A stretch of 64,000 bases of DNA. Source: Fidelibacterota bacterium UBA2986. GTDB lineage: Bacteria; Fidelibacterota; Marinisomatia; Marinisomatales; AB-629-J13. The stretch's first letter is position 1, and the number at the start of each line of letters is the position of its first letter. Positions 52,848 to 63,554 of this stretch are shown piece by piece. The translations under genes and the position numbers were made by a program. The stretch lies in contig DEAI01000011.1 of the NCBI GenBank assembly GCA_002346675.1, positions 261,530-325,529 on the forward strand, read 5' to 3'. Under the pieces are notes generated by a model. That model ran no database searches. It saw nothing but the letters and a program-made list of their open reading frames with translations, and was not told the origin of the DNA.

Positions 52848-53782
52848 CAGCTCCCGCAATTCGATTTACAGATCTTGAGAAAAGTTATAATGGGACCCAT
52901 GCTCTAAAGGGTGTAAGCCTTGATATAAATGATGGTCAGTTCTTTGGCCTTTTAGGTCCAAACGGAGCAGGAAAAACCACGACTATAAACATTCTCTCTG
53001 GATTAGTTTTAAAAGATAAAGGCAAAGCAGAGGTCTTTGGAAGAGACACAGTGAATGAATATCGGTTTACCCGCTCCAATATTGGAATTGCAGCACAGGA
53101 GCTCCCACAGGACTGGTTTTTTCCAGTGGAAAAACTACTGTTTTTCCAGGCAGGCTATTACGGTCTTACACATAAAACGGCTGAGCCATACATTGAGAAA
53201 CTACTTAAACGCCTTGGTTTAGCATCAAAGAGAAATGCCCGATTGAGAGAGCTCTCAGGAGGGATGAAACGCAGATATCAACTGGCAAAAGCGCTGGTGC
53301 ATGACCCAAAGATTGTTATATTAGATGAACCAACAGCCGGTGTGGATGTGGAATTTCGTCATGATATGTGGAAACTGTTCAAAGAGTTGCATAATGAGGG
53401 AAAAACTATTCTCCTTACGACTCACTATATCGAGGAAGCAGAAATGCTATGCGAAGATGTAGCCATTATTGATGAAGGAAAAATCATTGCCCAGGGGAAA
53501 CCGAATGAATTGACAAAACAGTCGGAAAAATCTGGAATTACCATCCAGCTAACAGGGTGGAACGAATCAATCCATAATAAATTTAATTTATACACCTACA
53601 CTTTTGAGGATAACCGTCTTCATTTTACTGTAAAAGATCCAGAAGAGTCATTACCGGAAATAATCAATATTTTAAGTCAAAATGGTTGTCATATTCAAAA
53701 CATAAAAACTGATAAGATCACATTAGAGGATGTATTTCTTTCGCTAACTGGAAGAGGAATTGGGGAGGAATCAGGGACATGA
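52844..53782 (+). CDS. ABC exporter ATPase (ABC-2 type, DrrA-like)
   Basis: A 312-residue ATP-binding subunit. Walker A is GPNGAGKTTT, the signature is LRELSGGMKRR, Walker B is VILDEPTAGVD, and the switch His is in TTHYIEEAE. The C-terminal ~85 residues (ITIQLTGWN onward) are the DUF4162-like extension of DrrA-type exporters. It overlaps the permease gene by four bases (ATGA) and the small upstream gene as well. It probably exports a lipid, polysaccharide or drug; the cargo is unknown. Confidence 0.93.
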   Translation: MTAPAIRFTDLEKSYNGTHALKGVSLDINDGQFFGLLGPNGAGKTTTINILSGLVLKDKGKAEVFGRDTVNEYRFTRSNIGIAAQELPQDWFFPVEKLLFFQAGYYGLTHKTAEPYIEKLLKRLGLASKRNARLRELSGGMKRRYQLAKALVHDPKIVILDEPTAGVDVEFRHDMWKLFKELHNEGKTILLTTHYIEEAEMLCEDVAIIDEGKIIAQGKPNELTKQSEKSGITIQLTGWNESIHNKFNLYTYTFEDNRLHFTVKDPEESLPEIINILSQNGCHIQNIKTDKITLEDVFLSLTGRGIGEESGT

Positions 53783-54540
53783 ACTGGATAGGAATGTGGA
53801 CCCTTACTAAGCGGGAGGTCGGACGATTTTTTTCTGTTTATCGTCAAACAGTTTTACCGGGTCTAATTACTACTACACTTTATATTCTTATTTTTGGATT
53901 TACATTGGAAAAAAGAATTTCAGAAATTGAAGGTATCCCTTACACACTATTCATTTTGCCGGGGCTTATGATGATGAACACACTCACTAATGCCAGCTCC
54001 AACTCCTCCTCTTCCATGCTTCAGATGAAGCTGCTTCAGCAGCTTCCGGATATTCTTACAGCCCCACTATCCAGTTTTGAGATTTCTATGGCGTATATCA
54101 TTGGCGGTACTGTGAGAGGTTTTGTAAATGGAGTTCTAGTCCTTCTGCTGGGGATTCTTTTGGTGGGAATGCCTATTGTAAGTCCAATACAGACCCTTGG
54201 GTTTCTCTTGGTGGTTTCATGGGCATTTTCAAGTATGGGATTGTTTTTAGGGCAGATGGCCGACAGTTGGGATGAGTTGGCCATGATGCAAAACTTTTTC
54301 CTTACTCCTTTAAGTTTTTTAGGAGGAATATTTTATTCTATACAAATGCTGCCAGATTGGGCACAAACGCTGAGTTTTATCAACCCAATCTATTATATGA
54401 TAAACGGAATTCGCTTTACTGTTCTGGGTGTCAGTGACTCTCCACCGCTGGTCAGCTTTTTGATGGCTGTTGGAATGACGCTTTTGTTCACTTTTTCAGC
54501 AGTTCTGTTAATGAAAAGTGGAAAAAAGATTAAATCTTGA
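53779..54540 (+). CDS. ABC-2 type exporter permease
   Basis: A 253-residue membrane subunit with six hydrophobic segments. The ABC-2 permease pattern is clear: TLTKREVGRFFSVYRQTV at the start, ILPGLMMMNTLTNASSNSSSSMLQMKL, and the second-half motif FFLTPLSFLGGIFYSI followed by LSFINPIYYMINGIRFTVLG. It pairs with the ATPase encoded just upstream through a 4-base overlap. Together they make one exporter. Confidence 0.93.
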   Translation: MNWIGMWTLTKREVGRFFSVYRQTVLPGLITTTLYILIFGFTLEKRISEIEGIPYTLFILPGLMMMNTLTNASSNSSSSMLQMKLLQQLPDILTAPLSSFEISMAYIIGGTVRGFVNGVLVLLLGILLVGMPIVSPIQTLGFLLVVSWAFSSMGLFLGQMADSWDELAMMQNFFLTPLSFLGGIFYSIQMLPDWAQTLSFINPIYYMINGIRFTVLGVSDSPPLVSFLMAVGMTLLFTFSAVLLMKSGKKIKS

Positions 54541-54585
54541 TCAAATTATTTTGAACCCCTTTTATTATCGGGACATTTAAGGGTA

Positions 54586-56019
54586 ATGAAATTGAACCTA
54601 CTCTTTATTTTTATTTTGTCTGCTGTATTTAGTCAATCTAAAGTTCATAACGTAACCGAAGAAAAAGAAAAACTTCTGATTTTACCTGCGGACAAAGGAA
54701 AAGGACGTAAATCTATTGAGTCTACTGTCACCGGATTGGTGTCATCAGAAGCCATAAATTTGAATAGATTTGAAATTTTAGACCGCAACAATCTTGAAAA
54801 AACTCTCAATGAACAGAAATTACAAATGAGCGGTATCATAAGAGATGATGAGGTGGTGAATTATGGGGAAATATCCTCTGCTGATGAGGCTTTAGTTGTT
54901 TCCATTTTATCCTTTGGTCAGAGAGGAGTGCCTCCAAAAAAGGAGAGGTCAGATAAAGATGATGATGAAAAAGGGTTTTGGGAACGGGTTGGAACAGAGC
55001 TGGCAGTTGGTGTAATTAGATCTATGTTCTCACATAATGATCCAAAAGAAAAATATCCGCATAATATTCAAACATCTTTACAGGCAGAAGTTCGAAAAAT
55101 TGATATAGAAACAGGGGAATCCACACACTCATTTAAATTATATGGCGAGTATACGGGAGGAACAAGAGCCGTATCTTTGGGAAAGGTGTTAAATCAAATT
55201 CGCAGCCAAATTTCAGCTAAACTCCGAAAGATGTTTTTATTAAAAAGTGAAATCTTGGAAAGAGATGGAAACAGGCTTACCATGTTGCTTGGATCAGAAC
55301 TGGGAGTAAAAAAAGGTTCCATTTTTGAAATAATGAAACCAGATGTCCATAAAATAATCCAAGACAGAGAGTTTATTTTACCGGGGAAATCAGCAGGGCT
55401 GGTGAGAGTAGCAAACTCTGGTGATGACGTCAGTGAAGGAACCATTATCAGACAATATAGAGGAATTGAAGAAGGGTATTCATTAATTGAAAAACCTCAG
55501 TATTTTGGAGGATGGGTTATTTCGGGGATGTATAACGAATCTGTGAGTGAAAAACGACTTGATATAGGATATGAGTTTTTTCCGTTCAGCCGATTCAGCT
55601 TCACAGCAGGTGGGGCTTTGGGGGTTGTAACAGACTCTCGTAACGACAAAGATTTTAAGGGATCATTAATGGTGGGAATGAACTTCAGGTTTATTCATAC
55701 CCGTTTTATATCATTGGGAGCATCGCTAAACCTTCCCTTAAGTTTAATTTTTAGACAGGATGACCAACCAGAAAATGTTCATAAGTTTCAGTTCACCCCC
55801 ACTCTAGGACTGAATACAGAATTTCTTGTGTCAAAAACAAAGGATGTTGTTTTGGGTCTCCATTATGTTTTTATTGATAAATCAGACCGATGGGTATATA
55901 CAGAGGGGAAGGGTGCAGAAGCAATAAATCTTCATGGTGTATGGAGTGACAGAGTTGAACCTTCGGTCAACCCTGCAGGACTTTATTTCTCTGTAGGAAT
56001 TCGGATAATTAATTTTTAG
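54586..56019 (+). CDS. CsgG-like exported protein with C-terminal barrel-like domain
   Basis: A 477-residue exported protein (signal to about residue 17). The N-terminal ~220 residues resemble CsgG/FlgT-type domains: LLILPADKGKGRK, NRFEILDRNNLEKTLNEQKLQMSGII and SADEALVVSILSFGQ. A GSELGVKKGSIFEI segment follows (about 240-300). The C-terminal part from ~310 has barrel-like strands (YFGGWVISGMYNESVSEK, VMVGMNFRF-like, GLYFSVGIRIINF). It may be an outer-membrane assembly or secretion component. No curli genes are near, so a specific role is not assigned. It lies downstream of the exporter, 45 bases away. Confidence 0.65.
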   Translation: MKLNLLFIFILSAVFSQSKVHNVTEEKEKLLILPADKGKGRKSIESTVTGLVSSEAINLNRFEILDRNNLEKTLNEQKLQMSGIIRDDEVVNYGEISSADEALVVSILSFGQRGVPPKKERSDKDDDEKGFWERVGTELAVGVIRSMFSHNDPKEKYPHNIQTSLQAEVRKIDIETGESTHSFKLYGEYTGGTRAVSLGKVLNQIRSQISAKLRKMFLLKSEILERDGNRLTMLLGSELGVKKGSIFEIMKPDVHKIIQDREFILPGKSAGLVRVANSGDDVSEGTIIRQYRGIEEGYSLIEKPQYFGGWVISGMYNESVSEKRLDIGYEFFPFSRFSFTAGGALGVVTDSRNDKDFKGSLMVGMNFRFIHTRFISLGASLNLPLSLIFRQDDQPENVHKFQFTPTLGLNTEFLVSKTKDVVLGLHYVFIDKSDRWVYTEGKGAEAINLHGVWSDRVEPSVNPAGLYFSVGIRIINF

Positions 56020-56063
56020 AGGTAGTAAGGAGATTTGGAGTGGTGTACTATGAAAATTGATAG

Positions 56064-57641
56064 TTAAACGTTTAAGAAATAAGTTTTCATTTCTCCAATT
56101 CCCTTATATTCCTTTGTTTTACAGGAGATAAAATCAAAGTCTGTTTTTAATTGATGCATCACAGTATGTGAAACATGAATTTTCCCAGGGATTCCAGATG
56201 ATTCCATTCTACTAGCAATATTCACAGTGTCACCCCACAAATCATAAACAAACTTTTTCTTCCCAATTACACCGGCTACAATAGGGCCGCTATGCAAACC
56301 TATTCTTATTTTCAATTTATTGTTCCCTGTTTTAAACTGATTCGTAAACTGAATCATTTCCATTGCCATATTTAGAGCATGAAAGGCATGGTTAGGGTTG
56401 TGTAAAGGTAGTCCAGAACCAGCCATATATGAATCTCCGATGGTTTTGATTTTTTCCAACCCGTGTATTTCACATAGGTCATCAAATGTTCTGAAAACTT
56501 TATTCAGCATATTTACTAAATCAGATGCAGATAATGATTTGGAAAGTTTTGTAAAATTCACCACATCGGCAAACAGAATGGTTACATCATCCAATTTATC
56601 AGCAATGGTTGTTTCTCCAGCTTTTAATCGTTCGGCAATTTCAATTGGCAGAATATTTAATAAAAGCCTTTCTGATTTTTCTTTTTCATCACTTATGGTT
56701 TGAAGATAAACTTTTTCTTTATCCTTTAATTTTTTCTTTTCGATATTGCTATCAATCCGAGCATTTAGAATGGTGGTATCAAACGGTTTAGTTACATAAT
56801 CATCCGCACCTAACTCAAAACATCTGTAAATGCTGTCCACCTCATCCATAGAAGAAAGCATAATAACAGGAATATGATAATATCTTTCATCTGATTTGAC
56901 ATATTTTAAAACTTCATATCCATTGATTCCTGGCATAATAATATCCAATAGAATCAAATCAATTTTATCATGTTTATCCTTAATCTGATTCAATGTATCT
57001 CTACCATTGTTGCAAATTAAAACTGAGTGTCCTTCTTTTTCTAATCTCTTTTGAAGTAAATCTGTGTTGTTTTCATTATCATCAACAATCAGAACTGTAC
57101 CGGTGGAGGTTTCCTTTTGCTCACCACCCTTTATTGGCTTGATACTGCCCATCACTTCCTGGATAATAGATAAATTTCCTATTTCCTCTGCGTGCTCACT
57201 TTGGCCTTCGATATTTTTTAGATTGGTGCCAATTACACTTTTTATTTCAGTTGTAAGGTTTTGGCAAGATGTGTGAATCTTGTTTAGGTCATCAACAAAA
57301 TTCTTTATTTCAGTATGCCCATCTTCCAAGAGCATTTCGGTATAGCCAAGAATTGAGTTTAATGGAATACGGATAGCAATTTCAATTTCTTCTCCAAATT
57401 TTTTTATTTGCCCGGGTGCCCCCTTTTCAAGGCGGTCATCATTGAATATTTCATCAATATGAAGAACAATTTCATGTCCGGCAGAATTGATTTTTTCTAA
57501 ATCAGAAATGGGGTCTGACTTATTATGATCTTCGCAGTCCTCAATTAGCATCTCACTGTATCCCAGAATTGCGTTGACCGGGTTTTTTAGGTTATGCCGG
57601 ACTTTTCCCAGGAATGCTTTTTCTGTACGTTTATCAAGCAT
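56064..57641 (-). CDS. Receiver-adenylate cyclase with two DHp-like segments
   Basis: A 525-residue cytoplasmic signalling enzyme. Two DHp-like segments come first: RHNLKNPVNAILGYSEML (His16), and IRIPLNSILGYTEML (93-103 region) where the His position holds Ile. No HATPase follows. Next is a full receiver domain at about 182-300 (D187/D188, phospho-acceptor D233 in LLDIIMPG, K285). A linker helix leads to a class III cyclase domain (about 345-525). Catalytic residues are all present: metals D359 and D403, ATP-specific K397 and D467 (VYDLWGD), N474 and R478. It should make cAMP as a homodimer. It is the third gene of the signalling operon. Confidence 0.9.
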   Translation of the reverse strand: MLDKRTEKAFLGKVRHNLKNPVNAILGYSEMLIEDCEDHNKSDPISDLEKINSAGHEIVLHIDEIFNDDRLEKGAPGQIKKFGEEIEIAIRIPLNSILGYTEMLLEDGHTEIKNFVDDLNKIHTSCQNLTTEIKSVIGTNLKNIEGQSEHAEEIGNLSIIQEVMGSIKPIKGGEQKETSTGTVLIVDDNENNTDLLQKRLEKEGHSVLICNNGRDTLNQIKDKHDKIDLILLDIIMPGINGYEVLKYVKSDERYYHIPVIMLSSMDEVDSIYRCFELGADDYVTKPFDTTILNARIDSNIEKKKLKDKEKVYLQTISDEKEKSERLLLNILPIEIAERLKAGETTIADKLDDVTILFADVVNFTKLSKSLSASDLVNMLNKVFRTFDDLCEIHGLEKIKTIGDSYMAGSGLPLHNPNHAFHALNMAMEMIQFTNQFKTGNNKLKIRIGLHSGPIVAGVIGKKKFVYDLWGDTVNIASRMESSGIPGKIHVSHTVMHQLKTDFDFISCKTKEYKGIGEMKTYFLNV

Positions 57642-57653
57642 TCGAAATAAATA

Positions 57654-58013
57654 TTATAAAAATTGATTTATTTTTCCTAAAAGTCGTTTAAAGTCTACGG
57701 GCTTTGTGTCATATTCATTTGCTCCCGCTTCTAAGGCTTTCTCTCTATCTCCTGCCATAGCGTGTGCAGTAAGGGCAATGACAGGTATGTTTTCGGTTTT
57801 GGGATCACCTTTAATAGCTTTAGTGGCTCCCCAACCATCAAGAACAGGAAGGCTCAAGTCCATTAAAATTAAATCAGGAGAAAGGGATTTTGCCATGTCC
57901 ACTCCTTGCTGTCCATCCAATGCCATTTCAACATCAAACCCTTTTCTTATTAATCTACGGGAGAGCATATCACGGTTCATTTCATTATCTTCAACCAGTA
58001 AAATTTTAGCCAT
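57654..58013 (-). CDS. Single-domain response regulator (CheY-like)
   Basis: A 119-residue stand-alone receiver. Acidic pocket E8-D9, acceptor D52 in ILMDLSLPVLDG, and the conserved Lys in YDTKPVDF are present; no output domain. It lies one base after the hybrid kinase gene and 12 bases ahead of the receiver-cyclase gene on the same strand. It may pass phosphate between the kinase and another protein, or act by binding. Length and sequence resemble the DivK/CheY-type regulators. Confidence 0.92.
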   Translation of the reverse strand: MAKILLVEDNEMNRDMLSRRLIRKGFDVEMALDGQQGVDMAKSLSPDLILMDLSLPVLDGWGATKAIKGDPKTENIPVIALTAHAMAGDREKALEAGANEYDTKPVDFKRLLGKINQFL

Positions 58014-58014
58014 A

Positions 58015-61000
58015 TTAATTCCTTGTTTTTATCCCAGATATTTTTTTGTTAATTTCATCTAAGAGTTGTCCTTTTGAGTAGGATCCTTTTTGCATGATTG
58101 TTTCCACATTTCCTTTCAACCTGTCGTGATCTTCTTTTGTAAGATCTTTGGCTGTGATTACAACCACGGGTATATCCAGCCATTCCTTTCTTTGTCTCAA
58201 CAATTCTGAGAACTCGAATCCATCCATTTCCGGCATCATAAGGTCCAACAAAATCAATCCGGGCTTGTTTTCTTCTATTTTTTTCAATGCCTGTTTTCCA
58301 TTCACTGCTTCTCTCACATTGTAATCATTGGACTCCAAACTCTTTCGGAGCATATCACGGGTTACCTCATCATCTTCTACGATTAATATGCTTTTCGAAC
58401 CTTTTTCAATCTCCAGTTTGATTAATATATCGGACAGTGCGTCCCATTCAACCGGTTTGGTGAGATAATCTGTTGCACCTAATGAATACCCTAAATCCTG
58501 CTCATCTACCATAGACAGCATTATAACAGGAATATTTTTTGTTTTCTCGTTGGATTTTAGTTTTGATAAAACTTCCCAGCCATCCATATTTGGCATGATC
58601 ACATCAAGGGTTATGACATCCGGAAATATTTCTTCTGCTATTTTCAACCCTTCTGCTCCGCTTAGAGATTGGACAACTTCATATCCTTTTTTCATTAAAT
58701 ATTTTTTCATTAGCTCCTGAGATGTTTTATCATCGTCAATGACCAGAACTTTGTATTTTCCTGAATCGGTTTCAATAGGACCAGTTTGTATAGAAGCTTG
58801 TTTTGGGTCCTTTACATTTTTGGGAATAGAAATAGTGAATGCGGTTCCCTTGCCTGGTTCAGACGTTGCTGTAATATCACCACCCATCATCTCTGCAAAT
58901 CTCTTTGTGATGGTCAACCCCAAACCTGTTCCTCCATATTTACGGGTCGTTTTTTCATCCGCTTGTGTAAATGGGTCAAACACCTTTTTTAATTGTTCAG
59001 GCGTCATTCCTATTCCTGTGTCTGAGACCTCAATTTCCAGCACGCTAGAATCAGAACTCGATTCTCTAACTTTTAAGGTGATCTTTCCTTCTTTTGTGAA
59101 CTTAGAAGCATTGCTTAAAATATTAAGCAGCATCTGTCTTGTTTTAGTGATATCCGTATATATGTTTATATCCCCTGCATCATTTATAATATCAAGAGCA
59201 TTATTGTTGGTTTCAACTAATGGAAGAATGGTTGACCTTACCTCTTCAATAACACTGTTCAGCTTCTGATTTTCAAGAAATAATTCCATCTTACCAGACT
59301 CTACCTTGGACAGGTCCAAAATATCATTGATAAGCCCTAAAAGATGTTTCCCTGAATTATGAATTTTATTTAAATCAGGAATAAAATCTTCATTCTCATC
59401 TTCTGCGTCCTCAATGAGCATCTCACTGTATCCAATAATTGCATTTAGGGGAGTCCGCAGCTCATGACTCATGTTTGCTAAAAATGTACTTTTTGCCTGA
59501 TTTGCTGTTTCCGCTGCTTCAATGGCACGTTTCAGGTCATCTCCAGTTTTGGTCAAATCTTCCATGATGCTCACCTTAACAAATGCAGAGGTAACATGTT
59601 CTTTCAGGCTTTCGAGGAGTTGCAAATCCTGGTTGTCAAAAGCGTCTTTCTTAGTGAGGTTGTCAAACACAAAATAGCCCTGAACTTTCCCTTCCGTTTT
59701 GATTCTGGCAATAAGCATGGATTTAGGAATACCTGTGTTCTTGATTTTTTCCTCACCCTTTCGTCCTTTTGTGTCCCGGATGACAAACACATCTTCTGAT
59801 ATTTCTTCCACATCCTTTACATATCGATCGTGAGCCTCTAGTTCTGTCAATTTCACATTTTCAACCTGGTCAAGGACATAGCCGGATGTTGCTTTTATGG
59901 TAAAACAATTTGTTTTTTCATCATAGACAAAGGCTGTAGCCTTTTCAACACCTTTTATGACCCTTGTTTTTTCCAGGATCGAATTCAGCAGATCATCGGA
60001 TTTCATTTCTGCGTTGATAGACTGGACAATTACATTTATTTTTTCAAGCAATTCTGTTTTCTTGCTCAAGTCTTCCTGAGCTTCTATTAGATCGGTATTC
60101 TTTGCTTCCAAATTCCTCCTGTTTTCTTTCTCCTGTTCAAGCATTTCATCTCTGAGTCTTTCTGCCTCGGCTCTCTTGGAAAAGTAACGATAGGAAAATC
60201 CAAGTGATGAAGATACAAGCAATAGAATTATCCCCCAGAAGGGAATAGCTGTCTTTGGATTTGTGTACCAGGGTGGAAGGATTACGAAACTCAAGCTTTG
60301 TGGTGGAGAATAATTCATATCTCTATCAATAGACTGTACCTGAAAAGTAAAATTTCCGGAGACATCTGGAACCCAGTCAAACACATTATCTGTCGTTGTC
60401 AAATTCCATTCATCGCCTAATTCAGGGATACGATATCTGAAATTTTGTTTTTCACTGATTGTATTATAGTTTGAAGCCACCACCTTAAAATTGATTCTGT
60501 TACCAACTATTGATTCTGGGGTGTCATCAGAGCGGCTTAACACAAAATTATTATTTGCTGTTACCACCTCCTTTATTTTTACAAACCCTGTGTTTGTAGT
60601 AGGTTTATATTGAGAAACACCCCTATTACTTCCAAACCAGTATGTGTTTCCATAGTTCCATATACTAAAAATGGTATTGTTAACCAATCCGTCTCTTTTA
60701 TCTATAGAACCCCAGGTATTACCATCATAAACCGCAACACCCCCTCCGAACGTTCCAGCCCAGACATTGTCACGTTCGTCCACATGAATACATGCGATTT
60801 CATAACTTACAAGTCCATCATCTACAGAATAATACTCAAAGTCTTTACCATCAAAAGACATGATACCAGATCCGTCCGTTCCCATCCATATCGTTTCTTT
60901 TGAGTCTACTGATAAAGCGGTGATTCGGTTGTCAATTAACCCGTTCTTTGTGTTGTAGGCTGTAAATGTTCCATTTTTGAAAATGGATAAACCTGTGCCA

Positions 61001-63468
61001 TACATTGCAATAATTATAGATTTTTCTGGTCCCGACCTTATCAGGTTTGATCCTAACATCTTATTTTCCAATTTATCATAGTTTATAAAATTTATCCCAT
61101 CAAAAGACGTCAGTCCTGCACGTGATATAAACCAAATTAAATCTGATTCATCAACACACAAAGTCCAAATACCATTATTAGGAAGTCCTTCTTCAGTTGT
61201 ATAGTTAGTGAACGTCTTCCCGTTGAATTTTGATAATCCGTTTGGTGTGGCAATCCAGAGATTTCCTTTTGAATCAACATCTAAGTCATTAATAGTGTTG
61301 CTTCTGAGTCCATCTTCCATCTTATAGATTTTTTCCACTTTTTCATTGCTAATTTTAACCAAACCATTCTGGTTTGCAACCCAAAGGTTCAATTTATTAT
61401 CTGTTATAATTTTATTATGATTTCTTGTATTTGGCAAGCTGTCTTTCGCTGTAATATTCCTCATGGAATGAGGGTCGTATTTTAAAACGCCGCGCCCTGA
61501 GTAATCAGTAAACCAATACATTCCATCCTTGGATTTATTAATCTTAAAAGAATTACCAATACTAACATTCAGTTTAGATTTTTTAGGATCAATACTTATG
61601 AAGGTATTTCCATTAAATTTGTTAACACCCCAGTTTGTGGAAATAAGTACATCTCCGTTTTCCTCAAAATAAAAATCATGAGTCTGATTGTGAGACAGCC
61701 CGTTCCATTGGTAATAGTTTTTGAACTTGATTCCGTCAAATATAGAAAATCCTCTCATAGTAGCAATCCAGAGATTTCCACTTGGTCCTCTTTTAATCTC
61801 CCAAATTCGGTTGTCACAAAGACCATTTTTCATTGTATAAGTTTTAAATGTTTTTCCATTAAAATGAACCAATCCACAAAACGTTGACATCCAGATATCT
61901 TCTCCCTCAACCAGTATTGATGATACCGACCCATTACCCAATCCATCCGCATATGTATAATTTTTGAATGATTCTCCATTATATATACTTAATCCTCCCC
62001 AGCCTCCGACAAGAATATTTCCATGAATATCTTCATTAACTGTAAGAGCTCCATCGATATTTAAACCATCTTTTTTTGTAAAAACTTTAATGGAATCTCC
62101 ATCTATCAATACCACTCCCCCCTCAGGCGACCCAAACTGACCAGCTGTTGCCCACATCCTACCTTTAGAATCCTTAAATATATCGGTGATTGGTCGCTGT
62201 GGGAGACCATCCTTATTAGTAATGTTTTTAATTTCCTGTCCATCGTAAATAGAAATTCCAGTAAAAGTGCCAAACCAGAGCGAATTATTATCATCCACAA
62301 AACTTTCAGAGACCCAATCACTCTGCAGGCCGTTCAGATAGGTTAACTGCTCCCAGTTCCCTTTGACCAGAGGAGGGGTTTTCATCTCCAGCTCTGCGTA
62401 GTCTTTACCACCATCAGTAATAATAAATTCTTTTTTATTTCCATTACTGTCCATGAAATATTTCATTTCATCTTTTAGATGTATACGCAGGTAATATTTA
62501 CCAAATGGAATATTATTAAATTTAAAAGAACCATCATCCGCAGTATGCTGTGTATATATTCTGTTTTTTATTTCTTTTCCTGTATCATCAATACCTGAAA
62601 TTTGAACAGTTACACTATATAAACTTTCCTTCCCATCCATTGTAAGAACTTTTCCGCTGATCAAAGGCCTTTTATATGCAATGACATTTCCAAGCTTTAT
62701 TTTTTCCCCGGAATCTAGTCCGTCCAGTACCTGATGATAATATCTATCGTTTCTACCATTAATAAATAAATTGTAAATACTGTTTTTATTAAAAGGATAA
62801 ATTACAAGTTCAAAAAAACCGTTTGCGTCAGTTTCAATATCCCTGAAAAAGGATTCGCGGTCTGATAGCCTCCCTACTGCATATGGGATAGGATTGTTAT
62901 TTGCATCAATCACTGTTCCTGATATTTCAAGCCTGTTTTCAGGCCACAAATAAGCGTTAAATTCTGCAAGCCCCCGAGGTTTTATCACTAATTCAAATCG
63001 GTTACGTCCTTTTTGAAGGTTTGACCTTATCAGTCCCTCAGGAGGATTATCTGTTGTGAAAATAAAAGATTTATTTATGTAACCTACATATTTACCTCTG
63101 TTGGTAAATCCCCATAAAACACATGATTGTTCTTTTTTACTTTCAATTTCAGCAACTCCAACAATTAGTTCATTATCATTCAAATTCGGATATAATTGAC
63201 AAACCGTGTGAAATGCCCACCCTGCATTTGTGGTAACATCCAAACGTTCATATCTATTCCCCCGAAAAATAAAGTGTTCATTTTTTCCAAAATCATAGTC
63301 ATTTATTTTACTGACAAAGGATTCTATATCAAGGGTGTCAGGCACAGGCGCAAAAAACGAAAAGTGATAGAGACGGGGGTCTGCATCAACCTGATTAACT
63401 TTCAGGTCACCGCACCAAAGGAGATTGAAGGCCAAGATAATTGAATAGAATATTGAATTATGTTTCAT
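58015..63468 (-). CDS. Giant hybrid histidine kinase with two beta-propellers and two receivers
   Basis: An 1817-residue sensor. A signal peptide is followed by two carboxypeptidase-regulatory-like domains (about 185-360; [31 protein letters not shown]). About 14 reg_prop repeats (380-1000; for example [28 protein letters not shown]) fit two seven-bladed propellers. Then come a Y_Y_Y strand domain, one membrane helix (~1075-1095), a coiled coil, a GAF domain (~1140-1310), DHp ([19 protein letters not shown], His ~1334) and HATPase ([12 protein letters not shown]). Two receivers end it (IDDDKTSQ and VEDDEVTRD; acceptor sites LDVIMP and LDLMMP). There is no DNA-binding domain. A TTG three codons upstream is possible; I used the ATG at 63468. 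It heads the three-gene signalling operon. Confidence 0.93.
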   Translation of the reverse strand: MKHNSIFYSIILAFNLLWCGDLKVNQVDADPRLYHFSFFAPVPDTLDIESFVSKINDYDFGKNEHFIFRGNRYERLDVTTNAGWAFHTVCQLYPNLNDNELIVGVAEIESKKEQSCVLWGFTNRGKYVGYINKSFIFTTDNPPEGLIRSNLQKGRNRFELVIKPRGLAEFNAYLWPENRLEISGTVIDANNNPIPYAVGRLSDRESFFRDIETDANGFFELVIYPFNKNSIYNLFINGRNDRYYHQVLDGLDSGEKIKLGNVIAYKRPLISGKVLTMDGKESLYSVTVQISGIDDTGKEIKNRIYTQHTADDGSFKFNNIPFGKYYLRIHLKDEMKYFMDSNGNKKEFIITDGGKDYAELEMKTPPLVKGNWEQLTYLNGLQSDWVSESFVDDNNSLWFGTFTGISIYDGQEIKNITNKDGLPQRPITDIFKDSKGRMWATAGQFGSPEGGVVLIDGDSIKVFTKKDGLNIDGALTVNEDIHGNILVGGWGGLSIYNGESFKNYTYADGLGNGSVSSILVEGEDIWMSTFCGLVHFNGKTFKTYTMKNGLCDNRIWEIKRGPSGNLWIATMRGFSIFDGIKFKNYYQWNGLSHNQTHDFYFEENGDVLISTNWGVNKFNGNTFISIDPKKSKLNVSIGNSFKINKSKDGMYWFTDYSGRGVLKYDPHSMRNITAKDSLPNTRNHNKIITDNKLNLWVANQNGLVKISNEKVEKIYKMEDGLRSNTINDLDVDSKGNLWIATPNGLSKFNGKTFTNYTTEEGLPNNGIWTLCVDESDLIWFISRAGLTSFDGINFINYDKLENKMLGSNLIRSGPEKSIIIAMYGTGLSIFKNGTFTAYNTKNGLIDNRITALSVDSKETIWMGTDGSGIMSFDGKDFEYYSVDDGLVSYEIACIHVDERDNVWAGTFGGGVAVYDGNTWGSIDKRDGLVNNTIFSIWNYGNTYWFGSNRGVSQYKPTTNTGFVKIKEVVTANNNFVLSRSDDTPESIVGNRINFKVVASNYNTISEKQNFRYRIPELGDEWNLTTTDNVFDWVPDVSGNFTFQVQSIDRDMNYSPPQSLSFVILPPWYTNPKTAIPFWGIILLLVSSSLGFSYRYFSKRAEAERLRDEMLEQEKENRRNLEAKNTDLIEAQEDLSKKTELLEKINVIVQSINAEMKSDDLLNSILEKTRVIKGVEKATAFVYDEKTNCFTIKATSGYVLDQVENVKLTELEAHDRYVKDVEEISEDVFVIRDTKGRKGEEKIKNTGIPKSMLIARIKTEGKVQGYFVFDNLTKKDAFDNQDLQLLESLKEHVTSAFVKVSIMEDLTKTGDDLKRAIEAAETANQAKSTFLANMSHELRTPLNAIIGYSEMLIEDAEDENEDFIPDLNKIHNSGKHLLGLINDILDLSKVESGKMELFLENQKLNSVIEEVRSTILPLVETNNNALDIINDAGDINIYTDITKTRQMLLNILSNASKFTKEGKITLKVRESSSDSSVLEIEVSDTGIGMTPEQLKKVFDPFTQADEKTTRKYGGTGLGLTITKRFAEMMGGDITATSEPGKGTAFTISIPKNVKDPKQASIQTGPIETDSGKYKVLVIDDDKTSQELMKKYLMKKGYEVVQSLSGAEGLKIAEEIFPDVITLDVIMPNMDGWEVLSKLKSNEKTKNIPVIMLSMVDEQDLGYSLGATDYLTKPVEWDALSDILIKLEIEKGSKSILIVEDDEVTRDMLRKSLESNDYNVREAVNGKQALKKIEENKPGLILLDLMMPEMDGFEFSELLRQRKEWLDIPVVVITAKDLTKEDHDRLKGNVETIMQKGSYSKGQLLDEINKKISGIKTRN

Positions 63469-63554
63469 GAATACCAATTATTTTGGTTTAAAACGTAATA
63501 TATTTTTAGGTAAATCAGAAGAAATATCTATAAAGGATAATTTTATGAAATACC

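Noticed and set aside
60450..62400. Repeated segments in the hybrid kinase gene considered as DNA repeats
   Set aside because: They are diverged protein repeats (reg_prop blades) and not identical DNA repeats.
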